Shown: positions 9,761-22,256 of the stretch, piece after piece
How the letters are laid out: each line of letters begins with the position of its first letter
Position numbering within the stretch: the stretch's first letter is position 1
DNA from: Macrolepiota albuminosa
Lineage: Eukaryota > Basidiomycota > Agaricomycetes > Agaricales > Agaricaceae
Length of the DNA stretch: 64,000 nt
Reading direction: 5' to 3'
Assembly: GCA_027475525.1 (NCBI GenBank)
Contig: JAMWFC010000088.1
Span: 1,581,534 to 1,645,533, forward strand
Program-made: the position numbers and the translations under genes
The notes under the pieces: model-generated
Seen by the model: the letters and a program-made list of their open reading frames with translations, nothing else
Told to the model about the DNA's origin: nothing
Databases searched by the model: none

Positions 9761-11289
9761 TCAGATTCGGTTGAGCTTATCCGTATCCAGGTGAATGCCC
9801 TTCTCATCAATGACGTAACCGAGACAATCTATACTCGTTGCATACAACTCGCACTTCTTCCACTTGAGGTAGAGACTGGCCTTCCATAGCCGTTCAAATA
9901 CGACTCGTAGGTGCTGCTCATGCTCCTCAATGGTGTCAGAAAAGATGAATATATTGTCTAAATAGACGTGCATAAACTTCCCGATTACATCTCGGAAGAT
10001 TGAGGTCATTAACCTCTGAAATGTTGCCGGTGCATTACAATCACCAATCTGCATGATGTTACTCACAAACGTCCCCATCAGGGATGAGAACAGCATCTTC
10101 GGTATATCCTCTTCACATATGCGAACCTGTTCGTATGTGTCTGTGAGGTTGATTTTCGACCTATACTTTGCTGTCGTGACATCTTCTTGTATTACTTCCT
10201 GATCTGAAAGAGGTGTCACATCCTTGACTGTATTATCATTGCGCTGTCGTGCATCCAATGCCGTCCTTAACGTCCCATCCTTCTTGGGAATACAAAGTAA
10301 TGGTGCAGCTTGCACCGCTGGTCGTGGTTCCCACCACTTTGCGTTTATGTATCTATTTGTCTTTTAATACAAAGTAATGGTGCAGCTTGCACCGCTGGTC
10401 GTGGTTCCCACCACTTTGCGTTTATGTATCTATTTGTCTTTTTACAAAGTTGCTCCTGTAGTGCTCACAGGCAGCGAGGCAAATGATACTTGTACTGCTT
10501 GTTATTGTCAATGAGGTTAATCTCATGATTAACCTCCCGCCATGGAGGAAGCTCTTCCTTCATCCCATTGACAATATCAGCAAACTCCTGTTGCCATTGC
10601 TGGTGCAATCGAGGGATATCCTCCTCTGTAAGGCTCACAGCCTTGCCTTTTCCTTTTGCTACGTGTGCTATACGCAGTTGAACCTTTGGTTCAAATTGCT
10701 CCCGTAAGGCACGTACATGCTCCTCTGTGAGATCTCCCAGATTCAACCTTACAACCGGTTGTTTCCTTGTCGTACTCGCCGACGACTGCACGCTTCTTGC
10801 TTTCAGCAAAAGTCCGTCAAATATGATATCCAATATTTTGGAAATCTCATCCTCTCGTGCGTGATGGTACACTTCTCCTGTCTGGGTTGCCTGCACCCTT
10901 TCCATAGTCTGCGTCACCATTGACGCCACCAGCTCGTTCCACTCCCGTGGCATTCGTGGGTCATATGCCCATTGCACTTCTGGCCACAGCACTGGTCGGT
11001 CCATTAGCGACCTAGTGCTACCCACAGTTCCCATCGTACTGTATACCTTGTCCTTGACGAGATCCTCAACCTTCACTCGAGAGCTAGTCGGCTGGCATTC
11101 CAGCGACTCCACCACGCATCTACCACGCTCATTCTTGCACTGTACAGCCTGTTTAGGCTTTCCATTGGTACACCCAATCACGTCTGGGTGCTTCCCCTTC
11201 TTCAGAGTTCCTTGAAACTCTTCCTCAGACATCAGTATAGCCGGCAAGTCTGCCGGCAGGCTTTTTGGTGGGACCTGTTCATCCTCCAC
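9761..11289 (-). pseudogene. Reverse transcriptase, element 2
   Basis: Two frames (11289-10465 and 10315-9761) cover the linker and RT. The second holds KINLTDTYEQVRI, the catalytic YLDNIFIFSD (Asp-Asp changed to Asp-Asn, so the active site is lost) and the LYLKWKKCELYA thumb block. The join between them carries the 77-bp duplication at 10289-10442. Using one copy gives an unbroken QLCKKTNRY...AAPLLCIPKKDG frame, apart from a TGA at 10,465. The Asp-to-Asn change in the YLDD-type box is direct evidence that this RT is dead. Confidence 0.88.
10289..10442. repeat. Exact 77-bp tandem duplication (4)
   Basis: Copies at 10289-10365 and 10366-10442 are identical over exactly 77 bases and split the RT frame of element 2. 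Counting it once restores the frame. Confidence 0.97.
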
Positions 11290-11322
11290 CTCCTGTACAG
11301 TCGCTCTCCTGCGACCATCTAG

Positions 11323-12258
11323 TCAGTTGCGTTCATCACGCTGCTTTTCAGTTGCGCGATAGCGCCTCAAACGACCATCTGTGTTGTTCAATACAACTTT
11401 CTCCGCCTTCAAAGGCATACCATCTACAACGACCACGTCGTTCACGAAGTCCAATGACATCTTGTTCTTACGCATAAACGGCGTACCGATGATCATGTCA
11501 TAGCGATCAAAATTCACTATGTCTACATACTCCTTGGTCGATGTCCCCGACGTCTTTATTCTCACTTCAGCGCCAAACTGCACCATGGCATGACTCCCTA
11601 CAGTCCCCAGCTGGGGCATCAATGGCTCCTCTAGTTCATGAACGTGAATTGCGTTGACCTGAGCAAACTAGGGCATAATGCCCATAGTGGTACTTCCTGA
11701 GTCCCACAGCGTCCATGCCGGATGTCTGTTGACATCAACATAAACCAGGCACTCCTTCTCCTTGGGAGTATAGTGTGGCCGCTGCAACTTATTAGTTGCC
11801 TTCTGCAGGGTTACGCATCTCATTTGGATGTGCTGATCTCCATGGCACTCAGTCAGTGCAAACAGGTGTTTCTCCTCGTCATCACAAGCATAATAGTCGC
11901 TGTTGTACACATTCACTGCGACGTATTTGTCGCCATCAATCTGGACACTCTCGGCATCATCCACTTCTGACCCGTCAGCCTCTATCTGCGGCTCTTCCTC
12001 TGCTTCATCGACGATCTCGTTGTCCTCGTCGTCGCTGATGACATCGCTAGGTGCTGCAGCCATATGGGCCGCTCGGATGTGTGCCTTAGGAGGGGCGGGA
12101 CACTTCTTAGCAAAATGCCTGCTTCTGCCACAGTTGTAGCACGCCGAAGGGTTTCCAGCAGTCCTTCTCTGGGCCGCTCCAGGGCCCCCAGTAGGTTTGC
12201 TCACCATATGCGCCGCAGGCACTACTACCCCTTTCGCCGCTACTTGGTTTTGACCCAA
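11323..12258 (-). pseudogene. Zinc knuckle and aspartic protease, element 2
   Basis: From 12,258 the frame has a CX2CX4HX4C knuckle (CYNCGRSRHFAKKC), an acidic linker, and the PR motif DSGSTTMGI, then a TAG at about 11,669. It resumes in phase with the flap region (IIGTPFMRKNKM) and ends in TGA at 11325-11323. The bases after that stop are CTAG, and the phase stays open into RT for more than 270 codons. That makes the stop a possible readthrough site. Confidence 0.85.
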
Positions 12259-12303
12259 GAAGGGTCAACTATCCTTTGCTGGCAATTGTCCAGCAAGCTT
12301 TGA

Positions 12304-13188
12304 TCAAGGCTGTTGGCCTCCAGGGATTGACTTGCAGACAACGAATCGCGGATTGCGATTGTTCTCCATATCCGTTTGTTTGGCCAGGAAGGTTCCCACC
12401 TTCACTGCCTGATGGTTCACTGTTCCTCGGCATGAACTATGCTGCTCATAATGGTTCGCAGTCCGTGTCAACTGCTCATAACAGATGGCATACGCCAAAA
12501 ATTCGGTCACAGTATTGACCTCCGGAGACAAATTGTCGTTGCATATTAACGCCCTTCTCATGTCTGCAGGTATTCCGTCCAGGAATGTCTTGTGAATAGT
12601 GTATTCGTCTGGATAGATGGCCATATTCTGTGCATGACCCATCAGGTCATCATAAAAGGTCTGGACGCCAGTCTTAGCATCATACACTGCCTTCCTAAAG
12701 GCATCATAAGCTTCCTGCATCGTAGCAGCATTGACAAACCGATTATACAGTCCTATCAGGACTTCTTTAAATGTCCAATGCGGTTTGTCACGATTAATAT
12801 GGAGGACATGGCGACGGAACCAATTCTGAGCCTCTCCCTCCATAAATTTGTGTAGCACAAATATCCTTTCCTGGTCCATGTCGTCTCCACCATAGCAGCA
12901 GGCTGCTAGGTGGTAGCAAACGTCCATGGCCCAATTCTCCAGTTGGGAGAACCTATGTCCTCCGGCATACGCACATATGTGCTTACCATCGGATTTACGG
13001 GGACTTACCCCAGCCAGGAATTTAAACCTGACTCCAAAGGAGTCATCCACCAGACGATTGAGACGGTCATGCATATGATCCATATGGATCCTGACCGCTT
13101 CATTCATTCCCGGCGTAGTTTCATGCAATTCATGAGGTGCAGGCATTGAAAATGCCTGGGGACTGCGAAACAGGTGTTCATTGGCCAT
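12304..13188 (-). pseudogene. Gag core, element 2
   Basis: A 294-codon frame aligns with the element 1 gag core: the HDRLNRLVDDSFGV block, a Trp/His-rich capsid-like helix region, FLDGIPADMRRALIC and the ANHYEQHS block before the zinc knuckle. It stops with TGA just before the knuckle-bearing frame at 12,258. In element 1 the two parts are one frame, so this is a broken gag. Confidence 0.85.
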
Positions 13189-13509
13189 TCGTTCTGGCTA
13201 TGGGGTGGGCTGTTGCCTCACTTGTGGCTCTGCTAGTACTCCACCAGCTTGCCTGCCACTATCACGACGATTATCATCGTCTTGATCGTCATTCCTATGA
13301 TCACGCCCTCCACCATCGTTATTGTGACAAGTTGGCTCCCTCCACTCGTAGTGGTCACTACTATTATTACTACCCCCCAGGTCTCTGTCCGGTTCAGCAG
13401 TTCGAGCCGCAAATTGTCACCGCATGTCATCGACAGGCGTTACACCCTCACGCCCTTCAAAGGCTACTCCCTGGTCATCAATTAATGACTCACCATGATC
13501 ACGCAAGTC

Positions 13510-14892
13510 CTAGTTGCGTATCCTCTGGTAATTGACACGTTTATTCCAGTTGTCCACTAGGTGGACACGTCGCACTACGTGTTGTGGTCGTGTTTGTTCC
13601 TCAAGAATGTGGACTTTGTCCACCTCTTCCTTGATAGTAACTTGCTTTCGAGGTGTCTTAACCTCCTGCAATGCAAGTGTTGCCTCTGGCTCTGCCGGAG
13701 TCGTTGTCACAGTCTCTACCTCAGACAATGCCTGCTGAGGCACTCCGCTAACAATGCGTTGATGGTTTGCGGCATTCTGACGCCGAACGTAGTCTTGCTG
13801 AGACTCATTGGCCTGACGAGGCACATTGAGCAACTCCATTGCGTCCACAATTAATGGCGCCCGTCGGCGCACACTCATCTCACATTCTACTGAGTCGGCC
13901 GGAGTGGCCGTGGAGACTGCTGACCCTCACGCCGCTTTGCGCTTAAGGTATTCAACCACTTCGAGTTTGAAGATACGCACAAACAATTTGATATATTCAT
14001 TCAAATCTGTACGGGGTACATCGTGGCTCCTAGCAGCCAGCAACTGTAAGTGCTTTACCACATAAAGCTGCAGATGCTTTTGCGTTGATTCCTTTGCGAC
14101 TGACAGATATCGGTCCAACACCAGCTGTAACTGGATAGACAAGGTCGAATGCAACCTTTTGCTTTCCTCATCATCTGAGGACTCCAACTCGGACTCTAAG
14201 TCCATAACTCTCCTGAGGCCGTCATGCCTCACTTGCGGCTGTTTGCCGGCCCATCTGTGCAACTCTGGATTTCCAGGCGCTGTTGACGCCTTTTCCAACC
14301 TTACGACATTGTTGTCCTCCCTACTGACCACTATTGCTGGTCCTTGCGCCTGTCCTTGTGTCGTTAGTGACGATGGTCCCGGTTCAGTGGCAGCATCGTC
14401 GACATATTCCATATGCTGTTCAGTAGGTGCAGTCCAGAATGGAGTACTATGTGCAAACGCGCTGCCTTGTACCATTTCCGAGTACTGGGTAATATCCGGT
14501 TGACCCTCAGTATGAGCTGACAAGCTCTCGGGCAATACCGGATACATCAATAAAGGCATTTGGCTCACTGGCAGCGACACTCCTGAGACTGTGGATCTCT
14601 CTCCTGGTTTACTACCAGGTCGTACAATGGACATCATCCGTGATACGGATAGCCCACCAGGCATTCCAAAGCTCGCGCTGACATCGCAAGGTATCTTTTC
14701 ATCTTGCTTTGGTGGGGGTTGATAGGCAGACATGGATTGCGTCTTCCCCGCTTGAAGCACAGGTGGTTCACCTGTGTCTACAGCTGGGAAAGGGGGGTCC
14801 GGATCAAGAAAACCAGTCATGGAAGCACATTTTTGACGTGATGCCAACAGAAAATCAAGAGGTTTTGATAAGAGTTGCCTAGTTGGTAACAA
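13510..14892 (-). pseudogene. Gag N-terminal region (pre-gag), element 2
   Basis: Two open stretches, 14892-13927 (321 codons) and 13878-13510 (122 codons), correspond to the N-terminal gag half of element 1. Both are acidic and Pro/Ser/Gln rich and share a conserved block near the end (WNKRVNYQRIRN against VAYQRMRNGDLR). The frame continues with further stops through 13,189-13,510, a His/Asp/Arg-rich low-complexity part, into the gag core. No catalytic motif is seen. Confidence 0.7.
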
Positions 14893-14931
14893 GCCTAGAG
14901 TCTAAAGCCGATAGCAGAAGATTTAAAAAAA

Positions 14932-15105
14932 TGTAACCTGAGGTTACGAGCTAGAACTATCTTGTGTGTATCACACAGTGCTAAATCAGACCGCAGTATC
15001 GGATTTGACTAGTACTTAGAGTGAAAACAAGATGTTGTCTTATGTAATAGTCCACTGAATAATGATAGCGTCATTGATGCTAGTACTACATGTGACTCCG
15101 TTACA
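14932..15105 (-). repeat. 5' LTR of element 2
   Basis: 174 bp, TGTAAC...GTTACA on the minus strand, with the T run and AATCT motif of the internal region directly inside it, as at 7,106. No matching 5-bp target duplication could be assigned because the partner LTR borders element 1. Confidence 0.65.
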
Positions 15106-18100
15106 TTGTCTTTAGCACACCTTCCTTGCCACACACCTCTGCTGACTACCATTGCCAACCTTCACCAAATCTTGCCATTCAACTTGTTTTCCGACTTGTT
15201 CTCTGGGAATTGCCTGGGACTCCCTCAATTTTAGCATGCCCAATGCATTGTTACACAGGTTAGTAGCCATAAACTGTATCTACTACTGATCTACTTTTGG
15301 GCATCATTACTATATAGAGAATGGTGACTACACAAGTGTAGGGATGGTGGTAAAGGATAAAGACTAAAGAGTGGCTGTGCTAAGTGTGACCAAACATAGG
15401 CTGTAACAGCCTGCTCCATTACATATCCCCTTTAAGATTGGATTCCAATTTGATAGAAGAAAAAAAAATTTTCCTACAGTTGGCTCATTCCATGCCACAC
15501 TCCTTCATTGTACACCCTGTTTATTTGCATAGTTGAGTTGTCCTCCATTCCATATAGTCATTCTGTTCTCCCCTCCTATGCACCCTTCCAAAATTTGTTC
15601 TGGAGTCCATATATCCTCTTCCCCCTCCAGAGAAATAGAGAAAAACCAAGAGAGTATGAATAGATGCAGGGTGGAAGGTGCAGGTATGTGGAAGGAAATA
15701 AAAGTCCTGATGCTCATACACCAATAGAAAGACAGCTATACAGTCATCAGCCTCAGTCCAAGATGCTCTAATAGGTTACCCATGACTGAGCATGAGCTAG
15801 TGGGGCAAGCACAAGAAATCAAAGGTGATGGTGAGATATGGATGGGGTGGGGCAAGATTGGCCCTGCTGGCCAGTAGTTGCATCAACTTGATCAAACAGA
15901 CAGAGCCTGACTATTATGCAGAGGCCTCTATCCTCAGCCATTAGTGACATGGCTGAGGTTCACTGCAGAAGGCAGATGTGAGGCACATGTGCAATAAGCT
16001 AGAGTCCAGATCTCCTTGGATTACACCAAAGGCCTCCTCAGATAAACACTGTGCCTGCAGAACACAAGTGCGAGGTGTATATAGAACAAAATAAGACCAT
16101 GGATGGAAGTCCTGACCTCTTTGAATTACACCAAAGGCCTCTTTAGACTGAGGACCTCATGGTCAACCCAGATAAACACTGCAGAAGGCAAGTGTGAGGC
16201 ACATATAAAACAAAGAAGGTGCTCAGATTGGTGGCAAGGATGATATGGTGATGGTGAATAAAGATTGGATTTACCAGAGATAATGTACACAGAATATTCT
16301 TGTGCACCATGCAGATGCATATAAGGAGGTGCCAGCCAGAGGCACCACAACAGAGATCTCCACATTCTGGGCCAGACAGAACAGATGGACAGGGTGAATA
16401 GAAGCTGAAAGGTTGGTCATGGAAGTGGTCATGAATGATGGCAATGTTGAGCAAGAACCATGGAGCAGAATGGTGCAAAACCATATATTATCAGAAGGCG
16501 CTGATCTGGGCAAATCCAATGGTGCTGGAATTGAGGCAAACAGTGCCTGATTCATGTTGAGGTCAATGATAATGATGATGAGGACAACATTGAGGAAGAT
16601 CTGTGGAACAAAATGGTACAAAACTAGGTATTGTTAGAAAGTGCTGATTGAGGCAAATCCAACGGTGCTGGGATCAAGGCAAACAGTGCCGTGGTTCATG
16701 AGATATTGCCAATCCATATCTGGAACATTGATGACAATAATGATGGCAATGCTGACAGGCATCCATTGCTTGGATTAGTGCAAACCCAATATTGTTGGAA
16801 AGCGCTGGTGAATGTGTGTACAATGGCACCAGAATCGAGCAAATTGGTGCAGCAGATCTTGCAATATTGTATTGTCAATTTAGTCATGGTGATCCAGGAT
16901 GTAACTGTTTGCCATGCAGAGGCCTCTGAAAATGCTCCTTACCCTTGGAACCTGCATTTACGTCAAACAAAAAAAAATTTGACTGCATGCAGAAAAGCAT
17001 GCACATGATATTATACCACATGATGCACATGATTGTAGCGACTTTGGCAGGACAAAAACTATTCATCAAGTTACTTATGTAAGAGAGTTGGGGATCATGA
17101 TCACAATCAGTGGCTGTGAGGCTGCAGCTCAGGCCCATGGCTCAGGCTTTTCAAAATTCAAAGCCAAGCTTCAGGCTCTCCCAAGCTTTGAAGAAAGCCC
17201 AGCCCAGCCTATATGGGCTCAGCTCAGCTTGGCCTGTGGCCTCAAGCCCAAGCTGGCACATCACTAGTGTTGACCAAGTAGGTTGTTTATCTCAGTTTTG
17301 TCTGTGTCACATGCATCATAGCACCCATACGAGTTGTCACCTCTTCACATCTTCAGTTGTTCTTCCTTCTGTGGTAGACATTGACGATGTAAGTGGCTCC
17401 AACCATACATGCTCAGAGTCATGATACTTATATTAACTTATACTAGTACCATTTATTGTTGCTAGGTATAATGAAAAGTTGTTCTTCCTTCCATGGTAGA
17501 CACTGACAATTACCATTTATCGTTGCTAGTGTCAACTTAGATTCCAGAAGACAGCCTGGAGTTAAATCATCATTTCATTCTTAACTCCAGAAACACATAC
17601 TAAAAATCCATCTTTTGATTCTTAACTCCTGTTATTATTTCATACACAAGTGAATATTGTTTTGCAATATGCTGTGACAGCCCTGCCACAATGCATCAAG
17701 GTAGTACTCTAGCTTATTCAAAATGACCTGACTGTGATGATCCAGGCTGACAAATGTTACTGGGAAGACCAGAGCAAATACTTTACCTTGCCCCCTATAA
17801 AAGGACATGCATTTATGATGCTTAAATGTGACTATTGCTACCTAGCATACATGTGGCTCTCTAAAAAGCTGTATGGGAGTGGTAGCGTTCTAGATACATG
17901 TGGTTTGAGACAAGGATATGTTCAGTCAACTACAAGTCTCTTTTATCTTAGATTTCTATATAAACTGTCGTGTATTTGACTATTGGAAACATGGCAATCA
18001 ACACAAGTCTACCAGCTTACTTGACCTCAGTTCTGTAGTTTGGTCCAGTAGTCTTTACCTCTATAATTTTACACTCTTCATTAAAAGTACAAACACCTCT

Positions 18101-18240
18101 GCATGGGAAATTATACGACGCAATACTATTTACAAACAGACCACATAATGGAACAACGCACCCTGTCCTCACCTCTCAGCTCATCATTTTCATCATTGTA
18201 GATTGTCGGCGGTATAATAAACAAAGTACATTAATTCATT
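15106..18240. other. Repeat-derived intergenic region without a supported gene
   Basis: Only short frames without family motifs are present. The start (15,178-15,310) shares phrases with the repeat block near 42,650 and 43,800, for example CCGACTTGTTCTCTG and GATCTACTTTTGGGCATCAT. Degenerate direct repeats occur at 15,990-16,220 and 16,440-16,850, and two related stretches at 17,345 and 17,480. CpG is scarce, as expected for old methylated repeats. Confidence 0.6.
16440..16850. repeat. Diverged tandem repeat, about 145-165 bp unit, three copies
   Basis: Related phrases (AATGGTGCAAAACC, then a TTGTTGGAAAGCGCTG-like stretch, then CAAATCCAATGGTGCTGG) recur at about 16,462, 16,606 and 16,772 with many substitutions. 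No coding signal is apparent. Confidence 0.5.
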
Positions 18241-18508
18241 CATTCCTGCATAATAGCGCGAATATACATTCTTGTAATCGACAAAAGCCAAGGATTAAAA
18301 CGTAGATAGAAGTAAAAAAAACCAACTAAACACGAAACGACAATGAGATTGTAAGACATAACAACGACCAATATGACAACAACAACACAGAGGGGAAAAA
18401 AGACACTTACAAAAGCAAAACGGAGGCGGAGAGAGAGATAGTCACTATATAAACCAGATTGTCCAAAGACGGCCCCGCCGCGACCCAATCCCAAATCCAA
18501 AAAAATAC

Positions 18509-21496
18509 CTAATCCCTATATCCATCCTCACCATTTCCAATCCCTTCTGACCTCGAAACCGAAGGAGAAAAAAGACCCAACCCAGAACACCCATCCGACT
18601 CCGGAGACGACGCTAAATCCAGCCGCGAGACGCCTTGTTCCATCGTACCCGCCCTGACCTCCGAATCCAACTCAACCGCAACGTCTCTCTCCTCTTGCGG
18701 CCCGTTCTTCGGCGGGAGAGACACCTGCGTCTGCCACGGCACCTGCACCGTCGTGTGCGTGCTCGAATGCCGCCGAGGACGTGGTCGTGCACTTGTTTTT
18801 TGCTTCTGCTTCTGCTTTTGCTTCTGCGCCGACTCCTCCGTATCGGTGTGCGCTTCCTCCCCGCCCCCGGTGCCGTTAACGTGCCTCTCCATCTCAGCGT
18901 ACACGCCATTGCTATAATTCCCCACGCCTGTGTGATGCAGAGCCATGCCCTCCCAATCGACTTTCCTCTCGATCCTCGGTGACCCATCTAACACCCCCCT
19001 TTCCTTCTCCCCATTCCCTTCCCTATTCCCATTCCCATTCCCATGCTCTGCCCGCTCATCTCCCTCTCCCTTCCCCTTCAAATCCCCACGCTCCACATCA
19101 TCCATTCCCTCTGCACCGAACCACGCTCCATCAAAATACCCCGTCGGTTCCGCACCCGCACCCGCACCCGTGGCGGGATTAACACAACTAGACTCACCGA
19201 CACGCTGCACATGCACAGGCGCACCCACCGCGGGGTTAATCAGTGGATTCGGAGGCGGCGGGCCGTGGCCTGGGCGGCCCCAGAACGCACCGGGGGACAT
19301 AGTCGCGGCAGGCGAGAAGTTCGCAAAGACCGAGGCCGAGGCAGAGGCCGGGCTCGTCGCATTCGCAGCGGAGGCAGAGGCAGAGGCGAAGGAGGACGCG
19401 GTGGCGGTGGCGGGCGGGGAGAGCGGTGTTATCCCGAACGGGGCTGGGCGTGCGTGTGCGTGTGCGTGTGTGTGTGCGTGTGCGTGGTGGAGTGGGTGAG
19501 ACGGGTGTGCGTGCATCGCGTGCGCGTGTGTATGAGGGTGGTGCAAGGGCGAAGCGTGGATCGGGCTCGGGAGGGGCGGAGCGAACACCGTGTAGGGGTT
19601 CATCCCCATCCCCATCCCCATGTTCATGTTTTGTACGCCGACGGCTGCGGGTGTGTTTGGAGACCCAGGGCCTGGTGGGAGGAAGTTGAATGGCGGCATT
19701 GAGGGCGTGAGCGTGAGGCCCATGGGCGTTACTTGGTGCTGGGGCTGATGACCGTGCATTTGTTTGATCTGCTCAATTTGTTGCGACATTGGGGGTGCGA
19801 AGAGCGGCGATTGCGGGTGGTGCAGCGGTGAGAATCCTAGAATGCTATGCGGGGAATGTGGATGCGCGTGAGTGAATACGGGCGGCGGTGGAGGGAGTGC
19901 GATGGGACCCGGATGGCGTGTTGGGGATCGGCGTTTTTGGAGGTTGACGTTGAGAGGAGGCAGGATCGTGCTGTTGGCGGTCGAGATGGCAGACGTGGAC
20001 GGCGCAGGCGGTGAAGATGATAGATCCTCCTTCGTCGCAGATAGCCGTCGGTGGCGCTCAAACGAGAGCGGTCGGTGCGAGTTGTCATTCGAGCTCGCCG
20101 ACGTCGAAGCGGATAACGAAGCCAACGAAGACGAAGAGGTCAGTGAGCCAGTCGAAGCTACCGATGGGGGTTTTGTCGACGACATTGATGTCGATCTCGA
20201 CGCACTCGGCGCCGGTGCAGAGTAACTAGACATCGTCGACGGCACTCTCGTAATCACTCCTAAATCCAACACCGAAAACGACTTGAAGAATTCCCCTTCT
20301 CTGGATTTCTCCTGCGGCTGTTGTTGAGGCCACACATCGAATGGGGCAGGCGAGCTCGAGGTCGAAGTAGAAGACGCCCCAAGTCCGAGGTGATGGCTCG
20401 AATAGGGGATCGATAGCTGTTTGTTGGATGATGTCAGCGACGACAGCTGGCGCGGTTGATATACCGTTGTTTTTGGCAGAGACATGGCACTGGTGCGAGC
20501 GTCGGGGGCGCTGCGGACAGACGGTGCAGGTGAAATGGAAGCAGGTGAGGGGGAGACGATAGGAAGTTGGTTGAGCTGGGTGAATTTGTCGTGGGTGACT
20601 TTGAGAGTTCGTCCGTTGTATTCGTATCTTCCCACAAGGATAAGAAATACAATGATGAAACCGACTGCGGAACGTACCCGTTGAACAGTTGAACTGCGCG
20701 TTCGGCGTCTGTTTCAGTTGCAAAGGTTACGGTTCCAAATCCACGAGAACGGCCGTCTTGCCCGAGGGCGACATCAGCACGCATGATAGTCCCAGCTCGA
20801 CGGAAGAGGTCCTTGAGATCCTGCCATTGACAATGAAAGGGCAGCTACAAAAAAATGAATTTAAGCGCGCAAGGTACCACACGAGAAAGAAACTACGCAC
20901 ATTTCCAACAAACAAGCTCCTCAAAGACAAATTTGCAGAAAAATCATGATGTGGATCCAACAACGCAGAATAGTCCAAAGCGTCTTCGTCGTGAGGAGCC
21001 GAGACGATTGCAGGAGGATGATTTGCATCATAGTCTGGTGGTAATCGATCAGGACGTACTTCAAGTATGCGATTTTGCCACGAGTATCCATTGAAGAGAT
21101 CTATAGCGCGCCCTGCATCTTCAGCAGTGGCGAGAAGGACAGTACCATATCCTCGGGATCGGTTATCCGGACCGAGGGAGACGTCCGCACGCAGAACTGT
21201 GCCTGCGCGCCGAAAAAGGTCTTTGAGATCCTGCCAGCGGACGCGAAATGGAAGCTGGACGACAGATGAGAAAAAATAGGGGTATAGGGGAGAAGAGGAC
21301 GGGTACGTACGTTGCCCACGAAGAGCTGTGTGCGGGTATCCTTTAATGGGGCAGGTCGTGCATCAGGAGAAGCGCGCGAGGAGGTTGCAGCGTGGATGAC
21401 GGCCTCGATGTCGTCGTTGGTGAGGACGCGGGGCTGGGCACGGTGAGAACGGGCCAGACAACGACGAACAAGGCTTACCTGGGACAAGGCATCCAT
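18509..21496 (-). CDS. Two-RRM RNA-binding protein with long low-complexity tail
   Basis: Five exons: 21496-21479, 21433-21311, 21254-20901, 20844-20678 and 20627-18509, giving 926 aa. Every intron is 45-56 bp, except about 50 bp at the last, with GTNNGT donors and AG acceptors, and all phases agree. RRM1 (about 42-115) and RRM2 (about 161-236) both have the RNP2 motif LFVGN, each split from the next block by an intron at the same place, and RNP1 motifs RSRGYGTV and RSRGFGTV. That indicates an internal duplication. From about 240 on, the protein is Ser/Pro-rich, then His/Ala/Pro-rich (HAHAHTHAHAHA), then Gly/Asn/Glu-rich and disordered. The RRM pair resembles fungal Gbp2/Hrb1-like mRNA-binding proteins, though an exact orthologue is not claimed. 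A decayed second copy of the 3' part lies at 49,440-50,600. Confidence 0.88.
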
Positions 21497-21694
21497 CCAA
21501 GATTGTAGTCGAGAACAGAACGGACCTCGCTCGCTTCGTGGAGGAGTATCAATTTTTTGGCTCCACCGGCACTATTATTATCACTAAACACTGCCCACGT
21601 CATCTCAGTGTTAATGTGTCATTATTTGTAAGTCGCGATAATACAAGTGGCAGTACAAAATAGAATGGAATAAAGAATAGAAGTAAACTGTAAT

Positions 21695-22256
21695 CTACAC
21701 CTCTTGGCTGATTCCGTCCTTGTCTCGTTTGGAGGTTTTGCTGGGCAACAGTTCCTAATCAAGCAATAAGCTCAAGTCCAGAGTAAACACACACAACATA
21801 CCGGTGCAATGTGAGGCACGACACCGCCTTGTGAGATCACAACATCTCCAAGAAGTTTGTTCAATCTGGAAAACAATCAACAAAATTCGGCAAAAGTGAC
21901 AAAAACACTCACTCTTCATCATTCCTGATGGCGAGTTGCAGATGACGGGGAACAATACGTTGTTTCTTGTTATCACGGGCAGCGTTGCCAGCGAGCTCGA
22001 GGATTTCAGCAGCGAGGTATTCAAGGACAGCAGCGAGATACACTACACAACTATCAACAACAGAACAAAGGGAAATCGTAGCAAACACACCTGGTGCACC
22101 GGCACCGACACGCTGTGCGTAGTTGCCTCGCTTCAAAAGACGGTGTACACGACCAACGGGGAACTGGAGACCCGCCTTTGCAGAACGAGACTGCGACTTG
22201 CTTGCATCACCGCTCGCCTTGCCTCCCGACTTGCCAGCCTTTCCTTTGCCAGACAT
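21695..22256 (-). CDS. H2A: Histone H2A (H2A.X-type tail)
   Basis: Four exons, about 22256-22091, 22042-21913, 21865-21803 and 21754-21695, with short GT-AG introns, giving about 139 aa. The start [14 protein letters not shown], the [30 protein letters not shown] core, the NDEELNKLL acidic-patch segment and VVPHIAPELL are diagnostic. The C-terminus ends SQEV, the SQ[E/D]-hydrophobic motif phosphorylated after DNA damage in fungal H2A. The intron positions follow where the histone reading must break. Exon 3 has one base of uncertainty in my count. The gene is divergent from H2B across 321 bp. It packages DNA in the nucleus as the H2A-H2B dimer. Confidence 0.95.

Larger units (their letters stand above)
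7106..15105 (-). mobile_element. Ty3/Gypsy LTR retrotransposon, element 2
   Basis: A second minus-strand element of the same clade as element 1 but clearly diverged from it. It has LTRs at 15,105-14,932 and probably 7,341-7,106, gag with CX2CX4HX4C zinc knuckle, protease, RT, RNase H and integrase. The coding region is cut by several TGA/TAG codons mostly explained by CpG C-to-T change, and by one 77-bp tandem duplication at 10,289. No chromodomain is visible after the integrase, unlike elements A and B. It lies head-to-tail with element 1. Confidence 0.92.

Noticed and set aside
19043..19702. Plus-strand frame of 219 codons opposite the RRM gene
   Set aside because: Low-complexity Arg/Gly/Val product that mirrors the His/Pro-rich coding tail on the other strand.
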